DNA of 64,000 bases from Mycobacterium gordonae (GCF_001417955.2 NZ_LKTM01000057.1:1-64000), one strand, 5' to 3'. Shown: positions 55,023-63,787, counted from the stretch's first letter. Notes: generated by a model not told the origin, from the letters alone. Numbers and translations: made by a program.

Positions 55023-56947
55023 ATCGTGATGTGCCGCGCCGCGAACGCCGCCACCCAGGCGAGCACGAACATGTACCCCCACGCCGTCAGCGGCCAGCGC
55101 CACGAGTTGGTCTCGCGGCGCAGCGTGGCGATGGTGGACATGCACTGCAGGGCGTAAGCGAAGAACACCAGCAACGCAATGATGGTCGGCGCCGTGAATA
55201 CCAGCTCACCGTGGTGCGGGCCGGAGGTGAACACCGCCGAATGGGTGGCCGAGACCAGGTCACCCGATTCGCCGGTGGCGAAGATCTGTCCCAGCGTGGC
55301 CACGAACACCTCGCGCGCCGCCATCGCCCCGATCAGGCCGACGCAGACCCGCCAGTCGAAACCCAACGGCGCGAACACAGGCTCCAGAATCTTGCCCAGG
55401 CCGGCGGCGAAGGAGTGGTTGACGACGTAGGCCGTGGCCGCGGCCTGGTCCATGCCGGCGGTCTGCGCGGTGCGCACCGGCAGGTTGAGCAGGAACCACA
55501 ACACGACGGAGGTGCCCAGGATGATCGTTCCGGCCTTGCGCAGGAACACCTTTGCCGAGTCCCACACGGTCATCACCACCGACTTGACCGACGGGAAGCG
55601 GTAGGGCGGCATCTCCATGTAGAAGGGCAGCAGATCGCCGCCCAGCACCACCGATTTGAACAGCCAGGCGGTGAGCATCGCCGAGACGCCGCCCAGCAGA
55701 TACATCCCGAACATGACCACGCCCTGCAGCGAGACGGGCCCCCACCGGTCCTGCGGGCTGACCAGCATCCCGATCAGCAGGATGTACACGGGCAGGCGGG
55801 CCGAACAGGTCATCAGCGGGGCGGCCATGCAGGTGGCGAGCCGGTCGCGCGACGACGGGATGGTGCGGGTGGCCATGATCGCGGGCACCGCGCAGGCCAG
55901 CGACGACAGCATTGCCACGAAGGCCCGCCCGTCGAGCCCGGTGGTCGCCATGATGCGGTCCACCAGGAAGGCGGCGCGCGTCATGTAGCCGATGTTCTCC
56001 AGTAGTGAGATCAGCAGGAACATCAGCACGATCTGCGGGATGAACACCAGCACGGCGCCCACGCCGCCGATCACCCCGTGCCCGAGCAGACCCGCCACCG
56101 CATGGTTGCTGACGTTGTCGTCCACCAGGGCGCCCAGCCAGCCGAACGACTTCTCGATCGCATCCTGCAGCGGTGCCGCCAGGGTGAAGATGATCTGGAA
56201 GAACGCGAACATCACCGCGATGAAGAACAGCGATCCCCACACCGGGTGCAACAGCACCCTGTCGATCCGCGCGCTGCGCAGGTCCGGTTCGGGCGCCCGG
56301 TACCGTCCGGCATGCAGGATCGACGCGATCCAGCTGTTGTACTCCGCATCATCCGAGGGCGGCGGGATGGCGACGCGCTGCCAGGTCTGCGGCGCCGCCA
56401 GCAGGGCCCGCAGCGGTTCGAACCCTTTGCCCCGGCTGCCGATGACGCTGACCACCGGGACCCCGAGCGCGGCGGCGAACTGCTCGGTGTCCAGCTGGCC
56501 GCCACGGGCCGTCAGTTCGTCTCCCATGGTGAGGATGACGATCGTGGGCTTGCCCAGCGCCAGGACCTGAGACACCAGAGACAGCGACCGCTCCAGCACG
56601 GTGACATCGACCACCACCGCGAGGGCTTCGGGCGCGGGGACGTCTGTTAATTCGCCGCGCAACAGGTCGGCCACCACCTGTTCGTCCGGGCTGACCGGTT
56701 GCAGGCTGTAGCACCCCGGGACGTCCTCGATGATGAACGTTTTCGTCTCGTCGTCGGTGCGGTACCGTCCGGTGCCGACCCGGCGGGCGACGGTGACACC
56801 GGGATAGTTGCCCGTGCGCGCCCGCATTCCGGTGAGGTGGTTGAACACGGTGGTCTTGCCGGCGTTGGGGCTGCCGATCAGGGCCGTGCGCGGCTGGCCG
56901 GGTGGCGCGGCAACCGCGCCCCCGTCGTCATGGCAGGACGCGGTCAT
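55007..56947 (-). CDS. feoB: Ferrous iron transporter FeoB
   Basis: 646 residues. N-terminal G domain: P-loop GSPNAGKTT (25-33), G2 TGNYPGVT, G3 DVPG (75-78); the G4 motif normally NxxD reads TMGD (140-143), missing the Asn. Eight TM helices form the permease with PxxC-like VPAIMATRTI and CSARLPVYILLIG segments. It imports Fe2+ across the inner membrane driven by GTP (or ATP). The ATG at 56947 lies inside the feoA 3' end (20-nt overlap). M. tuberculosis lacks a clear FeoB, so this is accessory relative to it. Confidence 0.92.
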   Translation of the reverse strand: MTASCHDDGGAVAAPPGQPRTALIGSPNAGKTTVFNHLTGMRARTGNYPGVTVARRVGTGRYRTDDETKTFIIEDVPGCYSLQPVSPDEQVVADLLRGELTDVPAPEALAVVVDVTVLERSLSLVSQVLALGKPTIVILTMGDELTARGGQLDTEQFAAALGVPVVSVIGSRGKGFEPLRALLAAPQTWQRVAIPPPSDDAEYNSWIASILHAGRYRAPEPDLRSARIDRVLLHPVWGSLFFIAVMFAFFQIIFTLAAPLQDAIEKSFGWLGALVDDNVSNHAVAGLLGHGVIGGVGAVLVFIPQIVLMFLLISLLENIGYMTRAAFLVDRIMATTGLDGRAFVAMLSSLACAVPAIMATRTIPSSRDRLATCMAAPLMTCSARLPVYILLIGMLVSPQDRWGPVSLQGVVMFGMYLLGGVSAMLTAWLFKSVVLGGDLLPFYMEMPPYRFPSVKSVVMTVWDSAKVFLRKAGTIILGTSVVLWFLLNLPVRTAQTAGMDQAAATAYVVNHSFAAGLGKILEPVFAPLGFDWRVCVGLIGAMAAREVFVATLGQIFATGESGDLVSATHSAVFTSGPHHGELVFTAPTIIALLVFFAYALQCMSTIATLRRETNSWRWPLTAWGYMFVLAWVAAFAARHITMWLTG

Positions 56948-57236
56948 GCTGGTCGGCGATCTCGATCTGGGCGGCTTCGTTTTTCCGGAGGCAGGTGTCG
57001 TAGCCCAGCAGGCGGTACACCGAAGGGTCGCCCAGTGGGGCGGTGCGTAGTTTGGTGACCTGAATGCCGGGGCGGAAACCCAAGTGGCGCAATCGGTTTG
57101 CCACGTCCGCCGAGATAGCCGGAGCGAACGCGACGATCTGTGCGCCGGTGCCCGGAGCCAGGTCGGCCAGCGTCGACCGGCCGTCCTGACCAGGCCGGGA
57201 TTTCGGCGCTGATCGTTCCAACCGGCTGTTGGGCAT
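56928..57236 (-). CDS. feoA: Ferrous iron transport protein FeoA
   Basis: 102 residues. The core SH3-like FeoA fold is TLADLAPGTGAQIVAF, RLRHLGFRPGIQVTKL and a C-terminal CLRKNEAAQIEIAD. It likely docks on FeoB from the cytosol. The ATG has GGAGG 8 nt upstream. It leads the operon feoA-feoB-nifU, controlled by an IdeR-like box 62 nt upstream. Confidence 0.87.
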   Translation of the reverse strand: MPNSRLERSAPKSRPGQDGRSTLADLAPGTGAQIVAFAPAISADVANRLRHLGFRPGIQVTKLRTAPLGDPSVYRLLGYDTCLRKNEAAQIEIADQHDRVLP

Positions 57237-57297
57237 CGTCGGTACCTCCGCATCGCCGCCACGCCCGCACGTGGGTGATACCCAAGAGTATCCGGAG

Positions 57298-57316
57298 TTA
57301 GGTCAGCCTCACCAAG
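57298..57316 (-). promoter_or_regulatory. IdeR/DtxR-like iron box upstream of feoA
   Basis: On the minus strand the 19 nt match the IdeR consensus TTAGGTTAGGCTAACCTAA at 15 positions, with the central GGTnAGGCT intact. It is 62 nt from the feoA start, a position suited to iron-dependent repression. Confidence 0.75.
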
Positions 57317-57367
57317 GGCAACGGTGGCACGGCCGCTCGGCTCACGTCAGGAAGCAGACCGGCGTGC

Positions 57368-57419
57368 CAACCCCCCTCGTCGCGGTTAGCATTCAACCCC
57401 CCTCGTCGCGGTTAGCATT
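57368..57419. repeat. Perfect 26-bp direct repeat
   Basis: Two identical adjacent copies (57368-57393 and 57394-57419) starting CAACCCCCCTCGTCGCGG and ending GTTAGCATT, between the feo promoter and the PNPOx gene. Probably a slippage-generated tandem duplication; it may alter regulatory spacing for the PNPOx gene. Confidence 0.9.
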
Positions 57420-57507
57420 ACCGATGCCCCGCACGGGTTGTTGTGGGCCGACTCCGGCCGCGTGAACGAACGTCCTCCCGAGGCCACACTGAATAGGCGG
57501 GTGCACG

Positions 57508-58143
57508 ATGAGCAAACACTACGGCCTGATCGCGTTCACCGATGACGTTAGAGCTGTCCAGCATCAGTACGGCAGCGACGCCTTCTACGACCGCAAACGT
57601 GTTCAGGCCAAGGCTGTTTCAGGCCCCGACCCGCTGACCGATGACGAGCGGGAGTATCTCGCGGAACGCGACAACTTCTTTCTGGCCAGCGTCGGAGCCA
57701 CGGGCTGGCCGTACGTCCAGTACCGCGGCGGGCCCCCCGGCTTCCTTCGCGTCATCGACGACCACACCATCGGCTGGGCCGACTTTCGCGGCAACCTGCA
57801 GTACATCAGCACCGGCAATCTCGCCGGCGACAACAGGGTCGCGATCATCGCACTGGATTACGCGCACAAGCGGCGCCTGAAGATCTTCGGCCGGGCCCGT
57901 GTCGTCGCCGCCGCCGACGACCCCGCCCTGATGGCCGATCTCGCCGAAGGCAGTTATGACGCGGTCGTCGAGCGCGCCGTCGTCGTCGACGTCGAGGCCT
58001 ACGACTGGAACTGTCACCAGCACATCACCCCGCGCTTCACCGCCGCCGAACTCGAACCGCATCTGGCCTCGTTGCGCCAACAACTGTCAGCGTTGCAGGC
58101 CGAGAACGCGGAGCTTCGCGAGCAGTTGCGTGCGGGCCAGTGA
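57508..58143 (+). CDS. PNPOx-fold flavin/F420-binding protein
   Basis: 211 residues. The central region FFLASVGATGWPYVQYRGGP, TIGWADFRGNLQYISTGNL and KIFGRARVV is the split-barrel pyridoxamine-5'-phosphate oxidase-like fold that binds FMN or F420. The last 30 residues (LASLRQQLSALQAENAELRE) are a predicted coiled coil, so it may oligomerise. The ribosome site AGGCGGGTG lies about 6 nt before the ATG. Substrate unknown. Divergent from feoA. Confidence 0.82.
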   Translation: MSKHYGLIAFTDDVRAVQHQYGSDAFYDRKRVQAKAVSGPDPLTDDEREYLAERDNFFLASVGATGWPYVQYRGGPPGFLRVIDDHTIGWADFRGNLQYISTGNLAGDNRVAIIALDYAHKRRLKIFGRARVVAAADDPALMADLAEGSYDAVVERAVVVDVEAYDWNCHQHITPRFTAAELEPHLASLRQQLSALQAENAELREQLRAGQ

Positions 58144-58202
58144 CCCGCGACTAGCAGCGCCCCTTTTGGACGTGTTCAGCCTGGTATGGCACGCTCGACA
58201 CC

Positions 58203-58397
58203 GTGGGTGACCTACCTGGTTCTCAGAGCGACAGCGCAGCACGGAAGACATCGGGGCCGCCGGTGCGGCCGTTGTCGTCGGACCAGCAGCCGGCCACCAA
58301 GGCCGACCTGTATGCCGCGGTGGATGCCATGCGCGCCGACATGCGTGAACTGCTCGAGCAGATCAGCACGCTGATCAAGGACGCGACGCAGAAGTAG
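58203..58397 (+). CDS. Small coiled-coil protein
   Basis: 64 residues from GTG 58203. The N-terminal 25 residues are polar and disordered; the rest (KADLYAAVDAMRADMRELLE) is amphipathic helix suited to a coiled coil. It lies 59 nt after the PNPOx gene, which also ends in a coiled coil, and 10 nt before the epoxide hydrolase. Whether it is translated is uncertain. Confidence 0.5.
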   Translation: MGDLPGSQSDSAARKTSGPPVRPLSSDQQPATKADLYAAVDAMRADMRELLEQISTLIKDATQK

Positions 58398-58407
58398 GGT
58401 CGAGCGG

Positions 58408-59532
58408 GTGAAGCCGTTTCGGATCGACGTTCCCGACGACGTACTCGACGATCTGCGCGCGCGCCTGGCCCGCACCCGGTGGCCGGAAGCCGAGTGCGTG
58501 GACGACTGGAGCCAGGGCATCCCGTTGCGCTACACCCGCGATCTGGCCGCCTACTGGGCCGACGACTACGACTGGCGGGCCCGCGAGGCGGCGTTGAACC
58601 GCTTCGACCACTTCACGGACCAGTTCGACGGCCTGGACATCCACTTCATTCATCAGCGCTCCCCGCACGACGACGCCTTCCCGCTGCTGATCACCCATGG
58701 CTGGCCCGGGTCGATCGTGGAGTTCCACAAGGTCATCGAGCCGCTGACCAACCCCACGGCGCATGGCGGCCGTGCGCAGGACGCCTTCCACGTGGTGTGC
58801 CCTTCGCTGCCGGGCTACGGATTCTCCGGCAAACCCGGCCGCACCGGATGGGGTGTGGAGAAGATCGCGCTGGTGTGGGAGGAGCTGATGACCCGCCTGG
58901 GATACGAGCGCTACGGCGCCCAGGGCGGTGACTGGGGCGCGGCCGTCACCAGCCAGATCGGCCGCAATGAGGGCAACTGCGTGGCGATCCACCTCAACAT
59001 GCCGCTGGGCATGCCCACCGCGGAGACCATGGCCGATCCCACCGCCGAGGAGAAGTCGGCCCTGGCCGCGCTGGCCGAGCACCGCAAGAACGGAACCGGA
59101 TACTCCAAGCAGCAGTCCACCCGGCCGCAGACGGTGGGCTACGGGCTGGTCGATTCCCCGGTGGGTCAGCTGGCCTGGATCGTCGAGAAGTTTCAGGCCT
59201 GGATGGACTGTGACGGCCACCCGGAGAACGTGCTCACGCGAGACGAGTTGCTGGACAACGTGATGATGTACTGGGTGACCGAAACCGCGGCATCCTCAGA
59301 GCGGCTGTACCGGGAGAGTTTCAAGAAGTGGGGTGACACCACCCGGGTCGAGGTGCCCACGGGCGTCGCGTCTTTCCCGAAGGAGATCCTGCGGGCGCCG
59401 CGACGCTGGTGCGAGCCGAACTTCAACATCACCCATTGGACGACCATGCCGCGAGGTGGGCATTTCGCGGCGTTTGAGCAACCGGAGCTGTTCGTGGCAG
59501 ACGTGCGGAAGTTCTTCGCGACGGTGCGCTGA
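58408..59532 (+). CDS. Epoxide hydrolase (EHN domain)
   Basis: 374 residues from GTG 58408. The N-terminal EHN domain opens PFRIDVPDDVLDDLRARLAR. The alpha/beta hydrolase part has oxyanion motif LLITHGWPGSIVEF, nucleophile Asp in YGAQGGDWGAAVTSQI and catalytic His in PRGGHFAAFEQPELF. It hydrolyses epoxides to diols and may detoxify host lipid epoxides. It is convergent to the DUF2236 gene with 39 nt between. Confidence 0.9.
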   Translation: MKPFRIDVPDDVLDDLRARLARTRWPEAECVDDWSQGIPLRYTRDLAAYWADDYDWRAREAALNRFDHFTDQFDGLDIHFIHQRSPHDDAFPLLITHGWPGSIVEFHKVIEPLTNPTAHGGRAQDAFHVVCPSLPGYGFSGKPGRTGWGVEKIALVWEELMTRLGYERYGAQGGDWGAAVTSQIGRNEGNCVAIHLNMPLGMPTAETMADPTAEEKSALAALAEHRKNGTGYSKQQSTRPQTVGYGLVDSPVGQLAWIVEKFQAWMDCDGHPENVLTRDELLDNVMMYWVTETAASSERLYRESFKKWGDTTRVEVPTGVASFPKEILRAPRRWCEPNFNITHWTTMPRGGHFAAFEQPELFVADVRKFFATVR

Positions 59533-59571
59533 TGCGGTTGCCGCCGACGGTACAACAGGACGGGATGCCCG

Positions 59572-60387
59572 CTAAACCACCCGCCAGCCCCGGCGTGCGC
59601 GAAACCGCATGTCCCACAGGTAGATTCGATAGATCAGCAGCCAGGTTCGGTGCGGTATCAGCCGGTCGGCCACCCGCAGCGCCGAAAGCAGCAACTCGAA
59701 CCGGGCCTGCTGGGATTGCGACCAGTCCAGCCGCATCATCGTGCGGAATTCCGGCGCGAGAAACCCCGTCGTCGCGAACAGGTTGAACGGGCCGGCCAGC
59801 ACGCGCAGGGGCCAGGGCAGGAACGCCATCGAGGCCACCCCGCGCAGGTGCTCCCGCACCGGCGGGTCGATCCGCAGTTCGTCCAGGGAGCGCTTCCAGT
59901 ATTCGTCGAAGGCGACGCGGTCGGACGGCCACATCCGCTCGGGCACCTGCAGGGTGGTGCCCAGTCGTTTGGCGTCCTGGTAGACGGCGTCGGCGGCCGC
60001 ATCCTCGAGCGGCCCATGCAGAAACTCGTGCTGCTCGACGTAGTAGCGGTACAGGCAGCCGGCGACCCACAGCTGCAGCGCGGGATCGAAGGCGCGGTAG
60101 GCCACCGGGCTCGACGGCGTCGAGCGGACCTGACGGTGCGCGACGTCGACCGCCTTTCGGATCAGTTTGCGGTCGGCCTCCGTGCCGATGGTGGCCACCG
60201 CCAGGTAGGTCCCCGTGGTGCGGGCCCGCTTGAAGGGATGCTTGTAGACGTTGCCGCTGTCCACCGGGCTCTCCAGCACGCCGTAACCGACCCCCGGCAA
60301 CGACAGCTGCATGATCACGTTCGCCGCCGGCAGTAGCAACGCCGCGGGGTTGAGCAGGTCGGCGACCCTTGTGACCGGCCGCTTCAT
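59572..60387 (-). CDS. DUF2236 (oxygenase MpaB family) protein (Rv2237-like)
   Basis: 271 residues from ATG 60387 (GAGGA 6 nt upstream). The DUF2236 pattern includes [40 protein letters not shown] and a later [17 protein letters not shown]. Members are heme-containing oxygenases/latex-clearing-like proteins; the family heme His and Arg likely include [11 protein letters not shown]. From memory it matches Rv2237. It marks the return to the conserved order after the accessory block. The substrate is unknown. Confidence 0.82.
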   Translation of the reverse strand: MKRPVTRVADLLNPAALLLPAANVIMQLSLPGVGYGVLESPVDSGNVYKHPFKRARTTGTYLAVATIGTEADRKLIRKAVDVAHRQVRSTPSSPVAYRAFDPALQLWVAGCLYRYYVEQHEFLHGPLEDAAADAVYQDAKRLGTTLQVPERMWPSDRVAFDEYWKRSLDELRIDPPVREHLRGVASMAFLPWPLRVLAGPFNLFATTGFLAPEFRTMMRLDWSQSQQARFELLLSALRVADRLIPHRTWLLIYRIYLWDMRFRARRGWRVV

Positions 60388-60485
60388 CGCGGTCCTCGTG
60401 TCATGGTCCGAGTAGACCACATCACATGTGACCGACTTCACCGCAGATGAAGGTTAGACCGGCTGGAAACGGGCATTTTGGACAC

Positions 60486-60659
60486 ATGTCAATCGAACCG
60501 TCAGTCGGCGAGCCCGATGTCAGGGCGGCCAAGTTGACCCATCTGTTCCAGATCGGACGCTCGCAGGCCGCCTACAACTACGTCCCCGAGATGTGGTGGA
60601 TGCTGGCGGCGCAGTTCATCGTCCTGATCACATTGCTCGTCGTCGTGGTGGTGATCTAG
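60486..60659 (+). CDS. Small single-TM protein
   Basis: 57 residues from ATG 60486. A short soluble N-terminus (KLTHLFQIGRSQAAYNYVPE) is followed by one C-terminal TM helix (LAAQFIVLITLLVVVVVI), so it is a tail-anchored membrane protein. It lies just upstream of cobD on the same strand. It may correspond to the small protein annotated near Rv2237A in M. tuberculosis. Function unknown. Confidence 0.68.
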   Translation: MSIEPSVGEPDVRAAKLTHLFQIGRSQAAYNYVPEMWWMLAAQFIVLITLLVVVVVI

Positions 60660-60693
60660 CCGCCGGCCACTGCCGGTGTGAGACGCTGCCCGG

Positions 60694-61692
60694 GTGTTCT
60701 CGACGGCGGGGCAGGCCCGATTTCTCGGCGTTGTCGCCGGTTATCTCGCCGACCTCACGTTCGCCGACCCGGCCCGAGGTCATCCCGTTGCCCTGTTCGG
60801 CAGGGTGGCGGCCGAGTTGGAACGGGTCAGCTATCGAGACAGCAAAACCGCCGGAGCGCTGCACGTCAGCCTGCTGGTAGGCGGGGCCGGATGGCTCGGC
60901 GCGGCCCTGCAACATCGCGCCGGCCCGGTCCCGGCCACTGCGCTGGCGACCTGGGCGTCGCTGGGTGGAACCTCGCTGGCCCGTACCGGGAGTCGCATGG
61001 CCTCGCTGCTGGACGACGGCGACGTCGACGGTGCCCGAGCCCTGCTGCCGTCATTGTGCGGGCGCGATCCGGCCGCCCTGGATGAGGCGGGGCTGACGCG
61101 CGCGGCGCTCGAGTCGGTCGCCGAGAACACCTCCGACGCGCAGGTAGCGCCCCTGCTGTGGGCCGCGGCCGGCGGCGCGCCCGCGGTATCGGCGTACCGG
61201 GCAATCAACACCTTGGACGCCATGGTCGGCTACCGGTCCCCGCGCTACCTCCGATTCGGTTGGGCCGCAGCACGATTGGACGATCTGGCGAACTACGTCG
61301 GCGCGCGGGTGACTGCCGGGCTGGTGGTGGGGTGCGCCCCGCTGATCGGGGGCTCATCCGGCGGTGCGGTGCGGGCATGGCGACGCGACGCGAGCCGGCA
61401 TCCCAGTCCCAACGCCGGCGTCGTCGAGGCCGCCTTCGCGGGAGCGCTGGGGGTACGGCTCGGCGGTCCCACCCAGTACCGCCACGAACTGCAGATCCGG
61501 CCGACGCTGGGCGACGGCCGGACGCCCACCGTGGGCGACCTGCGCCGCGCGGTGCGGCTGTCGCGGACGGTGCAGGCGGCCGCCGCCACACTGGCCGCGC
61601 TGGTTTGCGTTTGCGTCGCACCGAACGTGTTCTCAGGGCGGGGATTCGGCGATTTTTCCGCCCTCAGATCACGCTCGGCGACCAGGCGCTAA
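60694..61692 (+). CDS. cobD: Adenosylcobinamide-phosphate synthase CobD
   Basis: 332 residues of the CobD/CbiB family: GYLADLTFADPARGHPVALF, ALESVAENTSDAQVAPLLWA, YRAINTLDAMVGY and SPNAGVVEAAFAGALGVRLGG. It attaches aminopropanol phosphate to cobyric acid in the membrane in B12 synthesis. Its partner cobC lies at the window end. The GTG start is used. It overlaps the convergent SURF1 gene by 4 nt. Matches Rv2236c. Confidence 0.93.
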   Translation: MFSTAGQARFLGVVAGYLADLTFADPARGHPVALFGRVAAELERVSYRDSKTAGALHVSLLVGGAGWLGAALQHRAGPVPATALATWASLGGTSLARTGSRMASLLDDGDVDGARALLPSLCGRDPAALDEAGLTRAALESVAENTSDAQVAPLLWAAAGGAPAVSAYRAINTLDAMVGYRSPRYLRFGWAAARLDDLANYVGARVTAGLVVGCAPLIGGSSGGAVRAWRRDASRHPSPNAGVVEAAFAGALGVRLGGPTQYRHELQIRPTLGDGRTPTVGDLRRAVRLSRTVQAAAATLAALVCVCVAPNVFSGRGFGDFSALRSRSATRR

Positions 61693-62516
61693 CGACGGCG
61701 GCCGTAACGGTCGGCGAGCTTGTCCTCGACGGTCATCGTGGGCGGCTTCTGCTCGGCAGGCGCCTGACTTTGCTTGTCTCGGCGCCGCGCACGCACCTCG
61801 GAATACACGAAATAGCCCAGCGCGATCGGCGCCAGCACCCCGAACAGCACCCACTGGATGCCATAGGAGAGATACGGTCCGGCGTCCAGGTGCGGCACCC
61901 CGATGACGCCGAGACCACCCGGCTGGTTCTCGACCAGCTGCAGATAGGACCCCGCCAGCGGCACGCCGGCGAGGGCCGCGACCTGGCCGGTGCTCACCGA
62001 ATACACCTGCTGATAGCTGTCCCGGGTGAACGGGTCCTTGCCCTGCACCACCGGCTCGGAGTCGCGCAGCCGCGCGGTGATCGTCACCGGCTGCGTGGGC
62101 GGCGCCGGGATCGGCGGCACGTGCGAACCCTGCTCGGGCCGCACGAAGCCGCGGTCGACCAGCACGGTCGGCCCGTCGTCGACGGCGAACGGCATCAGCA
62201 CCTCGAACGCCTGCTCGCCGTCGATCACCCGCAGCCGGGCCAGCACCCGGACCTCCGGCAGGTAGTGCCCGGTCGCGGTCACCTGCCGCCACTGGGCGCC
62301 GGGCGCAGACGAATCCTGCTGAGGCAGAAGGGTTTTCAGAGCAACGGGCGGTGTGTTCAGGGAGTCGGCGATCTGCTGGTTCTCCCGCGACGTCCGGGTG
62401 TTCTTACCCAGCTGCCACGGCGCTAGCACGGTGAAACACAGGTAGGTGAACGCGACGCACACCAGAATCAGCGCCACCCAGCCCGGCCGCAGCAGGAACC
62501 GCAACCGCCTGGCCAT
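61689..62516 (-). CDS. SURF1 family protein (cytochrome oxidase assembly)
   Basis: 275 residues with one TM near each end (ALILVCVAFTYLCFTVLA and LSYGIQWVLFGVLAPIALGY) and a periplasmic domain between. The SURF1 signatures LGKNTRTSRENQQI, ATGHYLPEVRVL and LVDRGFVRPEQG appear. It helps insert heme into the aa3-type oxidase. Its ATG overlaps the ptpA stop by 1 nt, so it is co-translated with ptpA. Matches Rv2235. Confidence 0.9.
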   Translation of the reverse strand: MARRLRFLLRPGWVALILVCVAFTYLCFTVLAPWQLGKNTRTSRENQQIADSLNTPPVALKTLLPQQDSSAPGAQWRQVTATGHYLPEVRVLARLRVIDGEQAFEVLMPFAVDDGPTVLVDRGFVRPEQGSHVPPIPAPPTQPVTITARLRDSEPVVQGKDPFTRDSYQQVYSVSTGQVAALAGVPLAGSYLQLVENQPGGLGVIGVPHLDAGPYLSYGIQWVLFGVLAPIALGYFVYSEVRARRRDKQSQAPAEQKPPTMTVEDKLADRYGRRR

Positions 62517-63010
62517 CAGCCGTACCCGTTCTGCGCGAGTCTCTCGTCGACCCAGTCGTGCAGACCCGGCAGCGCGGCCTCGATTACGACGAACGCCGTC
62601 TCGAAATCGCTGTGGTCCCCGTAATAGGGGTCCTCGACGTCGGGGGTGTGGGCGCCCGAGCGGGGGTCGAACGAGCGCAGCATCCGCAACCGGTCGTCCT
62701 CGACCCCGAGCTGCCGGAGCAGCCGCTGATGATTGCGCCCCAGGGCGATGACCAGGTCCGCGGCAAGGTGGTCGTCGTCCACCTGAGCCGCGCGGTGGGC
62801 GGTGGGGTAGCCGTGGTCGCGCAGCACCCGCTTGGCCCGCACGTCGGCTCCCTCACCGGCATGCCAGCTGCCGGTGCCGGCGCTGGTGACGCGCACGAGG
62901 TCGCCGAGACCGCGTTCGGAGATCTGATGGGCGAACATCTTCTCGGCCATCGGCGAACGGCAGATGTTGCCGGAGCACACGAACGTCACGTGCAGCCGTG
63001 GATCAGACAC
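62516..63010 (-). CDS. ptpA: Low-molecular-weight protein tyrosine phosphatase PtpA
   Basis: 164 residues. The phosphatase loop VCSGNICRSPMAE contains the nucleophile Cys12 and Arg18, and the general acid Asp is in VEDPYYGDHSDF. In M. tuberculosis PtpA (Rv2234) is secreted into macrophages, where it dephosphorylates VPS33B and blocks phagosome acidification. The GTG start overlaps the ptkA stop by 8 nt, so the cognate kinase and phosphatase are in one operon. Confidence 0.94.
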   Translation of the reverse strand: MSDPRLHVTFVCSGNICRSPMAEKMFAHQISERGLGDLVRVTSAGTGSWHAGEGADVRAKRVLRDHGYPTAHRAAQVDDDHLAADLVIALGRNHQRLLRQLGVEDDRLRMLRSFDPRSGAHTPDVEDPYYGDHSDFETAFVVIEAALPGLHDWVDERLAQNGYG

Positions 63011-63671
63011 CTAACGCCCTCCGCAATTCGTCGATCGTCTCGACGTGGGTCACCCCGGTCAACGTGATCGGGTCGGTGAAGTCGCCCCGCCCGTAACCCC
63101 AGCCGACCACCACCGTGTCGATGCCGTGCGCGGCCGCGCCGTGGACGTCGTGACTGCGGTCGCCGACCATCAGGACACGCTCGGGCAATGGCTGGAGCTG
63201 CGCCAGCGCGTGCGCCAGGACATCGGTCTTGGACTTGCGGGTGCCGTCGGGACTGGCGCCGGCGATGACCTCGAAGTGCTGGTCGAGCTCGAAGTGGGCG
63301 AGGATGCGGCGGGCCGTCGGCTCCAGCTTGGAAGTCGCCACCGCCAGGCGCACCCCGGCGGCCTGCAGGTCGGCCAGCAGCGGCGCGATGCCGTCGAACA
63401 GGCTGTTCATCGCCCAGCCCCGGCTGCCGTACTCGGCCCGGAAAGCCGTGAACGCCTCGTCGGCGCGCCCGTCGAGTTCCATGGCGTGGAACGTCTCGTC
63501 CATCGGGGGGCCGACGATGCGGGCGGCGAGATCGCCGTCGGGAATCGGGGCACCGATGTGGGTAAGCGCATGCCTGAAGCTCGCCACGATGCCGTCGGCC
63601 GAATCGGTGAGGGTGCCGTCGAGATCGAAGATGACGAGTTCGGCCTTCGCGGCGTTGATCGAGCCTGTCAC
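63003..63671 (-). CDS. ptkA: Protein tyrosine kinase PtkA (HAD fold)
   Basis: 222 residues from GTG 63671. The HAD nucleophile motif VIFDLDGTLTDSADGIVAS, motif II LAVATSKLEPTARRIL and the final acidic motif VLMVGDRSHDVHG are complete. M. tuberculosis PtkA (Rv2232) is an unusual HAD-type tyrosine kinase that phosphorylates PtpA. The M. tuberculosis protein has a long disordered N-terminus; here a longer frame (TTG 63776, giving NFAINDNEHVTGS before the core) is open, so the true start may be upstream. Confidence 0.85.
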   Translation of the reverse strand: MTGSINAAKAELVIFDLDGTLTDSADGIVASFRHALTHIGAPIPDGDLAARIVGPPMDETFHAMELDGRADEAFTAFRAEYGSRGWAMNSLFDGIAPLLADLQAAGVRLAVATSKLEPTARRILAHFELDQHFEVIAGASPDGTRKSKTDVLAHALAQLQPLPERVLMVGDRSHDVHGAAAHGIDTVVVGWGYGRGDFTDPITLTGVTHVETIDELRRALGV

Positions 63672-63787
63672 GTGTTCATTGTCGTTGATCGCGAAGTTCG
63701 GACATGGCGGGCACCGGTTTGTGCGCCCGGACGACAGGGCGTGCGGTCCTGCAGGAGGTACTCGGCGCTGGGGCAATACCCGCGCGC

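Noticed and set aside
45946..59571. Search for a second copy of the tRNA-Val 3' end that would mark an attachment site
   Set aside because: By eye I found no match to GGTTCGATACCGTCCGCG in the block, so att sites are not claimed.
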